From NCBI GenBank assembly GCA_023621895.1, contig JAMOAF010000468.1, positions 1 through 8,870 of the forward strand: 8,870 bases of DNA, in the 5' to 3' direction. The notes beneath the pieces are model-generated. The model saw nothing but the letters and a program-made list of their open reading frames with translations. It made no database searches and was not told where the DNA came from. Shown piece after piece: positions 1-7,326 of this stretch (position 1 is its first letter; every line of letters starts with the position of its first letter). The stretch comes from Planctomycetota bacterium (lineage in GTDB: Bacteria > Planctomycetota > Planctomycetia > Pirellulales > Thermoguttaceae). Made by a program: the position numbers and the translations under genes.

Positions 1-1187
1 TGATACTGCCGCCGCCCGGCCGCCCAGGCCTTCCAGGCCCCCACGTCGTAGCCGAAGTTGCTCCCCCCTGAGAGCGCCACCAGGGCATCGAGCACGCTGC
101 GATTCGTGAGCGACCGGGAGACGATCTCGTCGCTGCCGCCCATCGCCAGCCCGCCACCGCCGCCGCTCCCGAACGTGGCCGACGTCTGGCCGGGGTTTCC
201 CTTGGTGACGCGGAACTTGTGCGTCGTGACCAGCGCGCGGATCAGCGAATCGATCGCCGAGGGATCGCCCAGGTAACCCAAGGCCGCCGCCGCCTTGTTC
301 ACATCGCGGTTGTCGGAGCTGCCGAGCAGGCCGGCAAAAAAATCGACCGCCTGCCGATTGCCCTTCAGCGGGTCCAGGCAGGCCATCCGCAGTTCCTCCA
401 GGGGCTCCCGCAGATACCAGGCGGCCAGAATCTTCGCCGCGGGCGCGGTCCCCACGTTGGCCAGCGCCTCCAGGTAGAGGTGCCGGATGTTCTCGTTCGC
501 CTCGCTCTCCAAAGCCTTCGCCAGGGCCTTGACGGCATGGGGATCGTTCATTTGCAGGATCGCCGCTCGAGCCTCGCGAGGATTGGCCGACGCAAGCTGA
601 TCGCGATACTGCTTGAGCTTCGCCAGCCACTCGTTCTGGGCCTTGGTGGTCGTCCGGTCCTCCTCGATCAACTGCACTTCCTGGGCAGTCCGCCACTGCC
701 CCTCAAAGTAGACGTAACCCTGCTTGCGAAACTCGTCGTCGCGCGTCGTCCACTGGCCGTCGCGAGTGACGAAGCCTAACCCGCGGCGGGCTTGCTCGTG
801 GTCCGGATCGAGCTCGAGAATTCGCTTCAAATGACGTTCGCGCTGGGCGTTGAGCGTCCGCTCGCGGCACCACTCGGCCAGTTCCCACTGGGCCTCGACC
901 GTGTCGGCGTAGCGGGGCCAGATCGCCTCGTATTCCGCCTCTTCCGCCCGCGGCGTCAGGCGCTGGGCCACCTGCGCCCGCTCGATCTTGAAAACCACGC
1001 CCTCGGGCGTCTTTACCAGGAAGTCCGTCCTCGGCACCTGGTTCGGGTTGAGCAACTCGCCGACAACCCGGCCGCCGCCTGAAAGCACGAACTCCTCCGC
1101 CAGACATGTGGCCACCCCTGCCCCCCCCGAAAGAATGGCCACCGTAAGACAGAGCCGGGCAGAATTCACAGTCAGACGGTCCCGCAC
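1..1187 (-). CDS. Secreted HEAT-repeat protein (3' end outside window)
   Basis: The frame is open from a GTG at 1187 to the left edge, giving 395 residues with no stop. An in-frame TAG lies about 60 bases upstream of the GTG, so the start must be near here; the next GTG (1169) is an alternative. Residues 12-30 form a hydrophobic stretch ending in a small-residue site (TCLA|EE), a probable Sec signal peptide, so the protein is likely exported. Residues 85-170 are charged and helical, with a TPR-like segment (RILELDPDHEQARRGLGFV) followed by two short W/G modules (GFVTRDGQWTT, GYVYFEGQWRT) seen in many planctomycete proteins. Residues 195-320 are HEAT-like helical pairs (ALAKALESEA, YLEALANVGT, AAALGYLGDPSAI), normally a protein-binding scaffold. 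A glycine-rich loop (FGSGGGGGLAMGG, about 339-351) interrupts the C-terminal part. The last visible residues (NFGYDVGAWKAWAA) resemble the usual end of such proteins, so little is probably missing. Partner and function are unknown. Confidence 0.8.
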   Translation of the reverse strand, partial: MRDRLTVNSARLCLTVAILSGGAGVATCLAEEFVLSGGGRVVGELLNPNQVPRTDFLVKTPEGVVFKIERAQVAQRLTPRAEEAEYEAIWPRYADTVEAQWELAEWCRERTLNAQRERHLKRILELDPDHEQARRGLGFVTRDGQWTTRDDEFRKQGYVYFEGQWRTAQEVQLIEEDRTTTKAQNEWLAKLKQYRDQLASANPREARAAILQMNDPHAVKALAKALESEANENIRHLYLEALANVGTAPAAKILAAWYLREPLEELRMACLDPLKGNRQAVDFFAGLLGSSDNRDVNKAAAALGYLGDPSAIDSLIRALVTTHKFRVTKGNPGQTSATFGSGGGGGLAMGGSDEIVSRSLTNRSVLDALVALSGGSNFGYDVGAWKAWAAGRRQY

Positions 1188-1249
1188 GAATTCAACTCGC
1201 CAAATATGGAGAAACGGACGAACGATTGCCCTCTTTGCCGCTCTCCACT

Positions 1250-1279
1250 ATTATACGAGCCGGTTTCGTTTCCCCACAA
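1250..1279 (-). promoter_or_regulatory. Probable sigma70-type promoter for the HEAT-repeat gene
   Basis: Read on the minus strand there is a perfect TATAAT (1255 to 1250). An 18-base spacer separates it from TTGTGG (1279 to 1274), which matches only the first half of TTGACA. Transcription would begin near 1243, leaving a leader of about 56 bases before the GTG at 1187. The perfect -10 in otherwise GC-rich DNA and its position make this plausible; the -35 is weak. Confidence 0.5.
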
Positions 1280-1289
1280 CGAATTTGCC

Positions 1290-1301
1290 CGGCACGTGCC
1301 G
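1290..1301. promoter_or_regulatory. 12-bp palindrome CGGCACGTGCCG, possible operator
   Basis: The sequence CGGCACGTGCCG is its own reverse complement. It lies between the divergent HEAT-repeat and moaB genes. The flanking CCGGCAC (1289-1295) is repeated in inverted form as GTGCCGG at 1314-1320. It sits upstream of the HEAT-gene promoter and about 60 bases before the moaB start, a fitting place for a dimeric regulator. GC-rich genomes produce such palindromes by chance, so this is only a candidate. Confidence 0.3.
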
Positions 1302-1359
1302 CGGGCGCGGATTGTGCCGGTTGTTCAGGCGAAAACTGTAACCCCACCTCCCGCCCACC

Positions 1360-1869
1360 ATGAGCACCGTCCCCCAACAGCATCGCAGCGAGGCCCCGCC
1401 AACAGTCCGCTGTGCCGTCGTCACCGTCAGCGACACGCGGACCCTGGCGACCGACACCGGCGGCGCCGCCCTGGTCGACATGGCCATTGCCGCCGGGCAC
1501 GTGATCGTCGATCGGCAGATTGTGCCCGACGAGCCCGATCCACTCTCGCTGATTTTGCGGCAATACCGCGACCGCGGGGATATCGATGCCGTCCTCGTCA
1601 CCGGCGGGACGGGGCTCGGCTCGCGCGACCAGACCTTCGAAACCGTCAGCCATTTGATCACCAAGCCGATGCCCGGCTATGGCGAGCTGTTCCGCATGCT
1701 CAGCTACGCGGAGATCGGTTCGGCGGCGATGCTCAGCCGCGCTGTCGGCGGGCTGATGGACCGCACCGTCGTCCTGGCAATGCCTGGCAGCCGTGCCGCC
1801 GTCGTTCTCGCAATGGAAAAACTCATTCTCCCCGAACTCGGCCACCTTGTCCGCGAAGCGCGCCGTTAG
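1360..1869 (+). CDS. moaB: Molybdenum cofactor biosynthesis protein MoaB/MogA family
   Basis: This 169-residue cytoplasmic protein belongs to the MoaB/MogA family, which adenylylates molybdopterin before molybdenum insertion. Visible family motifs are VTVSD at 21-25, TGGTG at 81-85, the acidic pair D90 and E94, the PGYGELFR-LS---IG block at 105-120, SRA at 126-128 and the PGS loop at 142-144. Length and motif order match a complete single-domain MoaB. The SRA and PGYGELFR pattern favours MoaB over the larger MoeA domain. The ATG has no clear Shine-Dalgarno sequence (CCCGCCCACC precedes it), not unusual in planctomycetes. No other cofactor gene (moaA, moaC, moaE, moeA) is in the window. The next gene starts 78 bases downstream on the same strand and may be co-transcribed, with no evident functional link. 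Confidence 0.92.
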   Translation: MSTVPQQHRSEAPPTVRCAVVTVSDTRTLATDTGGAALVDMAIAAGHVIVDRQIVPDEPDPLSLILRQYRDRGDIDAVLVTGGTGLGSRDQTFETVSHLITKPMPGYGELFRMLSYAEIGSAAMLSRAVGGLMDRTVVLAMPGSRAAVVLAMEKLILPELGHLVREARR

Positions 1870-1947
1870 GCCCTGACCTTGCCGGCTCCGGGCGAATCTG
1901 TTAGCACACTCCCGTCCGCTGGTGTTTTGTCTCCCTCGGGTGCCCGG

Positions 1948-4227
1948 ATGGCCGATGACGCCCCCCGCGAACTGGCTGAATTGCTCGAACGGCTCGGTCT
2001 GGCCGATGCGCTAAGAGCCCGCCGGGTGCGGGCCCGGCTGCGGCGATTGGGGCGCGGCCTGCCGCAATTCCAGTCCGTCTGGGTCGACGCACTTGCCCAG
2101 GGCCGATTCCTTACCCCTTTCCAGGCCGCCGAAATCCATGCGGGACGCGGCTCTTCGCTGCGGCTGGGCCCCTACGTCCTCCTGGCCGGGCTGGCGGGCC
2201 CCGGTTACCTGCGATCGTACACCGCCCGGCACGCCGAAACCCGGCAAACCTATCACCTCTCCCTCATCGAAGCAGGCGACGAGCCGGCAGCGGAGCGCCT
2301 GGCCGGATCGCTCGAGTCGCTCGCCGCCAGGAGCGCACGGCTCGACACCCTCCACTTGTCGCCGGTCTGCGGCGCGGGGCGCCAGGGGCGACTGGTCTGG
2401 ATCGTGCAGCCTCGCGCGGGGGACTCGACCGCCGGCGAACACCTCGTCCGCCATGGCCGCATGCCACCGATGGCAGTCCTTGAGATCGCCCGCCAAATGG
2501 CCGCGGCCTCGGTCCACCTCGAGCAGGCCGGTCTGCCCCATGGCGACCTGTCCGCCGCGACGGTTCGCCTGACTGCCGAGGGGCGGGTTGTGCTCTCGGC
2601 GCCGGGCGTGCGGCCGATCGTTCGCCCCGCGGAAGGCTTCAGCCATGCCGATCTCGCGCCCGAAGATTACGACACGCTGGCCCCCGAACGCATCGATGGC
2701 GGCGCCCCGGCCGATCCGCGAACCGACCTCTACGCCTGCGGCTGCCTGTGGTGGCACTTGCTGGCCGGACGAGCGCCGTTTCCGGGCGGCAATGCCCTGG
2801 CGAAGCTCCGGGCGCACTTGTCGTCCACGCCGGCGGACGTCCGCACCCTCGCCCCCGACACGCCGCCGATCCTGGCCGCGGCAATCGACGCCTGTCTCCA
2901 GCCCGACCCGCGCAACCGTCCCGGGTCGGCCGCCGCGCTGGCCGGGCGGATTGGCGCGTCAACTCCCCACGGGCGCCGCGCGCTGGTTCGATCCACGCGC
3001 CCGGGGCGCCGCGCGGCGCCGCCGATCCACGCACCGGCGGCAAGACCCCGGGCGGCAGCCGCGTCGCCGTGGCCGATCGCGGCGGGCGGCGCGGCGCTGG
3101 TGGCGTTTGCCGCGGTGCTCTGGGGGATTGGGCTTCCCGCACCCGCGCCCGAGCCTTCCGGCAATTCCGGCGAAGTGGCGACCACCGCAGCCGGCGCGCC
3201 GGCCGCCGCAGCCGGGCAACCTCTTCCCAAACCCCGGGACCTCGAAGATTCGTCGGCCAACGCGGCCGCGACCGCCGGCGCGCCGGAGATTGTTCTCGAC
3301 GCTTCCAGCCCGGTGGCCTTCGATCGCGTGCAACTGGCGCCGGGCGCCCGCGTTCGCAGCCCAGCCGATGCCCGCGCGACGGTTCTGATTCGGGGCGCGC
3401 CCGTCTCGATCCGTGAAGACGACGTGTCGTTCGACGGGATCGACTTCGTCTGGCAGACGGGCTTGCCATCCGCGGCTCCGGATGAGACGCCCGCCATGCT
3501 GCGAATCGAGGCGGGCCGGGTGCGCTTTCGCCGCTGCACCTTTCAGGCCGCGTCTGGACAGGCCCGGGCGCCGGCGGCCCTTCGATGGGTGTTTCCCACC
3601 GATCGCGGGGGACTCGGCTTGCCGACCGGCAGGCTCGTGTTGACCGATTGCGTTTTCCATCGCGTGGCCTCGGCCATCGACGCGCAAACCGCGGCGGGCC
3701 TGGCGATCGAGTGCGACAATCTGCTCCACCTCGGGCCCGGGCCGCTCGTCCGCCTCGACCATGCCCCCGCGGCCGGAGAACCGGTCAGCCTGGCACTGAG
3801 GAGCGTGACCTGCCGCCAGAGCGGTCCCGTTCTGGAGATTTCCGATCCGGCCGCGATCGAAAAGCCCGGCGCAATCTCGATCGACGCCAGGCTCTCGGTG
3901 TTCGAACCGCGCGCCGGCGAGCCGCTGCTCTTGCTCACCGGCCCGCAGGCGCCCGGCGGGCTGGCCAAGGCCATTTATTGGACCGGGGAAGGGGCCCTCG
4001 TTTCGCCGGAGGCACGCATCGCCATTTGGCACAAGCCGTCGGGCGAGCGGATGGAATTGAACGACGCGGCCTTCGCGATTGCCGGGCTGGTCCGCAGCCC
4101 GGTCCAGTTCGTTGGCGCCGCCGAACCGGTCCTCGAATCCAATGCGGCCCAGCGCTGGCAGGCCCCACTACCGTCGGCCGACGCGCCGGGCATCCGCGCG
4201 GCATCGTTGCCGCAGCCGGTACGGTAA
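1948..4227 (+). CDS. Ser/Thr pseudokinase-like membrane protein with beta-helix-like C-terminal domain
   Basis: From ATG 1948 this encodes 759 residues; an in-frame TTG at 1879 would add 23 unconserved-looking residues. Residues about 5-65 form the helical leader (ending GRFLTPFQAAEIHAG) that precedes many planctomycete kinases. A kinase fold follows at about 73-335, starting with LGPYVLLAGLAGPGY. The catalytic signature is lost: the VAIK lysine position is serine (YHLSLIE, about S105), HRDLKPxN reads HGDLSAATV (198-206) and DFG reads APG (218-220). Structural motifs survive: APE (245-247), DLYACG (260-265) and the PRNRP arginine motif (321-325). The family retains a fold used for binding or allostery, so this is probably a pseudokinase. 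A basic, proline-rich linker leads to one membrane helix (about 375-396, IAAGGAALVAFAAVLWGIG). After an Ala/Pro-rich stretch, residues about 447-720 show repeated strand-turn motifs (VSFDGIDFVW, VRFRRCTF, LVLTDCVFHRV) suggesting a right-handed parallel beta-helix outside the cytoplasm. The ligand is unknown. It follows moaB on the same strand. Confidence 0.8.
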   Translation: MADDAPRELAELLERLGLADALRARRVRARLRRLGRGLPQFQSVWVDALAQGRFLTPFQAAEIHAGRGSSLRLGPYVLLAGLAGPGYLRSYTARHAETRQTYHLSLIEAGDEPAAERLAGSLESLAARSARLDTLHLSPVCGAGRQGRLVWIVQPRAGDSTAGEHLVRHGRMPPMAVLEIARQMAAASVHLEQAGLPHGDLSAATVRLTAEGRVVLSAPGVRPIVRPAEGFSHADLAPEDYDTLAPERIDGGAPADPRTDLYACGCLWWHLLAGRAPFPGGNALAKLRAHLSSTPADVRTLAPDTPPILAAAIDACLQPDPRNRPGSAAALAGRIGASTPHGRRALVRSTRPGRRAAPPIHAPAARPRAAAASPWPIAAGGAALVAFAAVLWGIGLPAPAPEPSGNSGEVATTAAGAPAAAAGQPLPKPRDLEDSSANAAATAGAPEIVLDASSPVAFDRVQLAPGARVRSPADARATVLIRGAPVSIREDDVSFDGIDFVWQTGLPSAAPDETPAMLRIEAGRVRFRRCTFQAASGQARAPAALRWVFPTDRGGLGLPTGRLVLTDCVFHRVASAIDAQTAAGLAIECDNLLHLGPGPLVRLDHAPAAGEPVSLALRSVTCRQSGPVLEISDPAAIEKPGAISIDARLSVFEPRAGEPLLLLTGPQAPGGLAKAIYWTGEGALVSPEARIAIWHKPSGERMELNDAAFAIAGLVRSPVQFVGAAEPVLESNAAQRWQAPLPSADAPGIRAASLPQPVR

Positions 4228-4343
4228 GGAGAGGCGGTTTCCGCACGTTGCCCCTTTCCGCGGCGGAAGCTTGCAGCGGCGTCGTGCGGCGGCCAGAATG
4301 ATGCGGGGCGCGCGAGAGACTCAAAACCCATGGGAGCAAAGCC

Positions 4344-5753
4344 GTGAAACGACTCAGATTGGTATTTGTCCTGGCCGCGCTGGCCGCCGCCGGAGCCCTT
4401 GCCGCCGAACGCCCCGCGCCGGCCGGGGCGGCCGACAATTCCACAATCAAGGTGGCCGTGTTCGACGTCGACGCGACGCCGCCCGTCGGATCGGCAATGG
4501 CTTACGACCCGGTCAAACGCGTCGATGAACTGACCTTGCGTTGCCGGGGGATCGCGCTGGTGGGCTCGGGCAAGCCGATTGTCGTCTGCGCGGTCGACTG
4601 GATCGGGATCGCCAACGAAGGCCAGGATGCCTTTCGCGACGCTCTGGCCGAAGCGGCGGGAACAACGCGCCAGCGCGTGGCCGTCCACACCATCCACCAG
4701 CACGACGCCCCGGGCTGCGATTTCACCGCCGAGCGGATCGTCAAGGAAATGGGCCTGGCGGATTACGGCCGCTTCGAAGGGACGTTTCACCGCCAGGTGA
4801 TCCAGCGTGCGGCCGACGCCCTCCGCGCGGCAATCCCCAAGGCGGAAACGGCGACGCATTACGGGTGGGGCGTGGCCGAAGTCAAGGAAATCGCCTCGAA
4901 CCGCCGGATCAAGGGACCCGACGGCCGCATCCGCGCCACCCGCTATACCGCCACGAGAGACCCCGCCCTCCGCGCCGAGCCCGAAGGGGTGATCGATCCC
5001 CAGGTGTCGCTGCTCTCGTTCTGGAATGGCGACCGGCCGCTGGCGGTGCTCAGCTACTACGCCTGCCATCCGCAAAGCTACTACCGCACCGGCGTTCCCA
5101 GCCCCGATTTTCCCGGTATCGCCCGATTCATCCGCGGGCAGGCGGTGCCCGAAGCCTTGCACGTGCACTTCAACGGCGCGGGGGGCAATCTCGGCGCCGG
5201 CAAGTACAACGACGGCGCCAAGGAAAACCGCATGGCACTGGCGATGCGGCTGGCCGAGGCAATGAAGCAAGCCTTTCTCGCTACGGAGAAGCAGCCGCTT
5301 GCCGCCGCCGATGTCGGCTGGCAGACCGAGCCGGTGCGTATGCCGTTGGCGCCGCACCTGGACAAGGTGAAACTCATGGAAGCGCTGAAAACCGAGCCTG
5401 CGCGCGGCTACATCGCCAAGCTCGACCAGCTTGCCTGGCTCGTCCGCCACGAGTCGGGCCACGCGATCGACATCGCCTGCCTCCGCGTCGGCCAGGCGCG
5501 GGTCGTGCACATGCCGGGCGAGCTGTTCGTCGAGTACCAGCTTGCCGCCAAGGCGATGCGACCGGACCTGCATGTCGCCATGGCGGCATATGGAGAATAC
5601 GCCCCCGGCTACATCGGCACCGCCGCCGCGTACGCCGAAGGAGGCTACGAGACCAGCTCCGGCGCCAGCAACGTCGCCCCCGAAGCCGACCAGGTCCTCA
5701 CCGCGGCCGTTAAGAAGCTCCTCGGCGACCAGCCCCCATCAAACACCCCGTAG
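4344..5753 (+). CDS. Exported neutral/alkaline ceramidase-like hydrolase
   Basis: The GTG at 4344 is preceded by GGGAG (4332-4336) seven bases away, supporting this start. The 469-residue product begins with a clear signal peptide (KRLRLVFVLAALAAAGALA|AE), so it acts outside the cytoplasm. It resembles the N-terminal catalytic domain of neutral/alkaline non-lysosomal ceramidases, zinc amidases that cleave the N-acyl bond of ceramide. Likely zinc ligands are present: H118 or H120 in HTIHQHDAP, H242 in YYACHPQSYY, E393 in MPGELFVEYQ, and a tyrosine in the GYIGT or AYAEGGYET region (Y423-Y435). The classical GDVSPN nucleophile motif is replaced by GGNLGAGKYN (280-289), so ceramide hydrolysis is not assured. 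The immunoglobulin-like C-terminal domain of true ceramidases is missing; the protein ends after the alpha helix following GGYETSSG. It ends tail to tail with the next gene, overlapping it by 15 bases. The substrate is unknown. Confidence 0.83.
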   Translation: MKRLRLVFVLAALAAAGALAAERPAPAGAADNSTIKVAVFDVDATPPVGSAMAYDPVKRVDELTLRCRGIALVGSGKPIVVCAVDWIGIANEGQDAFRDALAEAAGTTRQRVAVHTIHQHDAPGCDFTAERIVKEMGLADYGRFEGTFHRQVIQRAADALRAAIPKAETATHYGWGVAEVKEIASNRRIKGPDGRIRATRYTATRDPALRAEPEGVIDPQVSLLSFWNGDRPLAVLSYYACHPQSYYRTGVPSPDFPGIARFIRGQAVPEALHVHFNGAGGNLGAGKYNDGAKENRMALAMRLAEAMKQAFLATEKQPLAAADVGWQTEPVRMPLAPHLDKVKLMEALKTEPARGYIAKLDQLAWLVRHESGHAIDIACLRVGQARVVHMPGELFVEYQLAAKAMRPDLHVAMAAYGEYAPGYIGTAAAYAEGGYETSSGASNVAPEADQVLTAAVKKLLGDQPPSNTP

Positions 5754-7313
5754 GGTGGTCCAACTGATCGGCAGCCAGCCCAGGCCGGCCTTCGCCACGG
5801 CATAGCCGACTTCGCGCAGGTGGTTCCCGTAGGCGACCATCCAATGGAACCCGCGGACCTCTTCCAGCAGCCGCTCCCAGTCGCCGTGGATTTTCAGGTC
5901 CAACTGGGTGCGGCAAATTGGGAAGAAGGGACTGTCGGCAATTTCCCCTTCGAATCCCAGCCAGCGCTGGCCGGCGAAGTCGGCGTCGATCACGGTCACC
6001 GCCTGGCCGCGCGGCATCTCCACCTTGGGCGCCGCGCCGTAGTCCGACTCGTAGTGTGTCAAAATCCTCACCCGCTCCAGCCGCTGGCCGTCCATCCGCC
6101 GCGGCGCGGTGCAGTGGGAGACCGTGACGATCCCCCGGTGCGGCAGCGAGGGGTTGCAGAAAAACACCGGCCGCGCCGCCACATAGTGCAGCAGAATCCC
6201 GGCGGGAATCGCCACGAAGTCCGATTCGCAAAAGGCCAGGTAGCCGTCGTCGTTCAACAGGCCCAGCGGCAGGCAGGCGGTCGTCTCCGAGATCGGCATG
6301 ATCGTCGACATGCAGGAATTGACCGTCAGCGTGTCGGTCTCCGCTTCGTCGAGCAGGTTGCGGAACACCTCGTCGAGCAGGAACGCCCGGGCGACAAACT
6401 CCCGCGTCGTCTCCAGCGAGACGCCGGGCTGCGCCAGGTACTCGCCGGCGGCAGCGTCGCAGCGGTTGACGATCTCGGGGGTGCGCCGCGCGGCCTCGAT
6501 CCGCTTACCCAGATCGTCGTAGGAGACCTCGCAAAGGTCCATGTTCCAGGTCTTTCGCGCCCGATCCGGCGCCGCCCTGCCGTCGGCGCCCCAGCCGGCG
6601 GCGCCGCCCACCGCCACGACCCGCTTGCCGCGGAGGTTCTTCAGCGCGTAAAGCGCCCGCAGCCGCCAGAGTAGTTCGCCATGATCGTCGACGACGATGT
6701 CGTGGACCGTCATGTTGGGCTGCCCGAACTCGTCGCGCCGCTTCCTGAGGAAGTGCACGTGGGCGCCGATATACATATAATACAGGGGTCCCGAGCGGTG
6801 GCGGACGAACATCAAATTCCATTTATCGTTGGCGGCGAGCGCTTCGAGCACCGGCACGTTGCGCCGCGCGGCGTAGATCACCAGCACGTCGAAATCGCCC
6901 TTGGCCGCGGCGGCCGCCTGCTCGGCATCGCCGACGGTGACCAGCGGCAGGATTTCCAGGGGAAACTCCGCGCCGGCGGCCATCGCCGCCAGGTCGCTAC
7001 GGATATGCTCTTCCTCCCGGCGCAGCTCCGCCTCGTCGTTGATCGCCCCGGTCACGCGCCAGCTCGTCGCCTCCTTGCGCGGGTAGATGTGGCAGTTGAA
7101 GACCGGCTGCACGCGAAGCGGGACGCGGATCGGCTGCTGGCGGGGCTTTTTCTCGCCCGCGGCGACCGCGCCGATCGCCGGCAACACGCCGCCCGCCACG
7201 ACGGCGATTCCCGCGCCAGCGAGCAACTGGCGGCGCGTCAACATCGCCGCGGCCAGGTTGCCCATGCAGCAGCCGCACGCGCTCCGCTCGAACCTTCCTG
7301 CTGGATCCGGCAT
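5739..7313 (-). CDS. Tat-exported protein with L-fucose/L-arabinose isomerase-like fold
   Basis: The ATG at 7313 has AAAGGGG seven bases upstream and lies 13 bases after the thioesterase stop, so the 524-residue form is preferred over an ATG at 7397 that would overlap that gene. A twin-arginine signal follows a long N-region: TRRQLLAGAGIAVVAGG, arginines at 27-28, preceded by an unusual ACGCC cluster at 12-16. The mature part resembles L-fucose/L-arabinose isomerases, which interconvert aldoses and ketoses with a divalent metal. An N-terminal Rossmann-like half contains FDVLVIYAARRNVPVLEAL. The C-terminal half carries ETTACLPLGLLNDDG (from 343), CESDFVAIPAG (from 362), SHCTAP (399-404) and FHWMVAYGNHLREVG (from 489). 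E343, D365 and H490 or H498 are plausible counterparts of the Glu/Asp/His metal site, but alignment is needed. Sugar isomerases are normally cytoplasmic, so catalysis on free sugar is uncertain; it may be a redesigned carbohydrate enzyme. Confidence 0.78.
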   Translation of the reverse strand: MPDPAGRFERSACGCCMGNLAAAMLTRRQLLAGAGIAVVAGGVLPAIGAVAAGEKKPRQQPIRVPLRVQPVFNCHIYPRKEATSWRVTGAINDEAELRREEEHIRSDLAAMAAGAEFPLEILPLVTVGDAEQAAAAAKGDFDVLVIYAARRNVPVLEALAANDKWNLMFVRHRSGPLYYMYIGAHVHFLRKRRDEFGQPNMTVHDIVVDDHGELLWRLRALYALKNLRGKRVVAVGGAAGWGADGRAAPDRARKTWNMDLCEVSYDDLGKRIEAARRTPEIVNRCDAAAGEYLAQPGVSLETTREFVARAFLLDEVFRNLLDEAETDTLTVNSCMSTIMPISETTACLPLGLLNDDGYLAFCESDFVAIPAGILLHYVAARPVFFCNPSLPHRGIVTVSHCTAPRRMDGQRLERVRILTHYESDYGAAPKVEMPRGQAVTVIDADFAGQRWLGFEGEIADSPFFPICRTQLDLKIHGDWERLLEEVRGFHWMVAYGNHLREVGYAVAKAGLGWLPISWTTLRGV

Positions 7314-7326
7314 GGCAGAACCCCTT

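Noticed and set aside
219..779. 186-codon plus-strand open frame opposite the HEAT-repeat gene
   Set aside because: The minus strand gives coherent HEAT-like helices and a signal peptide; the plus-strand translation is Arg/Gln-rich with no motif.
1879..1947. TTG start giving 23 extra residues to the pseudokinase
   Set aside because: There is no ribosome binding site before the TTG, the extra codons use more A/T in third position, and the recognisable helical leader begins after the ATG at 1948. Not fully excluded.
3975..5573. 532-codon open frame on the minus strand, antisense to the ceramidase-like gene
   Set aside because: Its translation (His/Arg/Asp-rich, no recognised motif) is the typical mirror of a high-GC gene. 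The plus strand carries a signal peptide, ribosome binding site and family motifs.
5820..6674. 284-codon plus-strand open frame opposite the isomerase-like gene
   Set aside because: It shows no family-like sequence and lies entirely antisense to a gene with clear isomerase-fold and Tat motifs.
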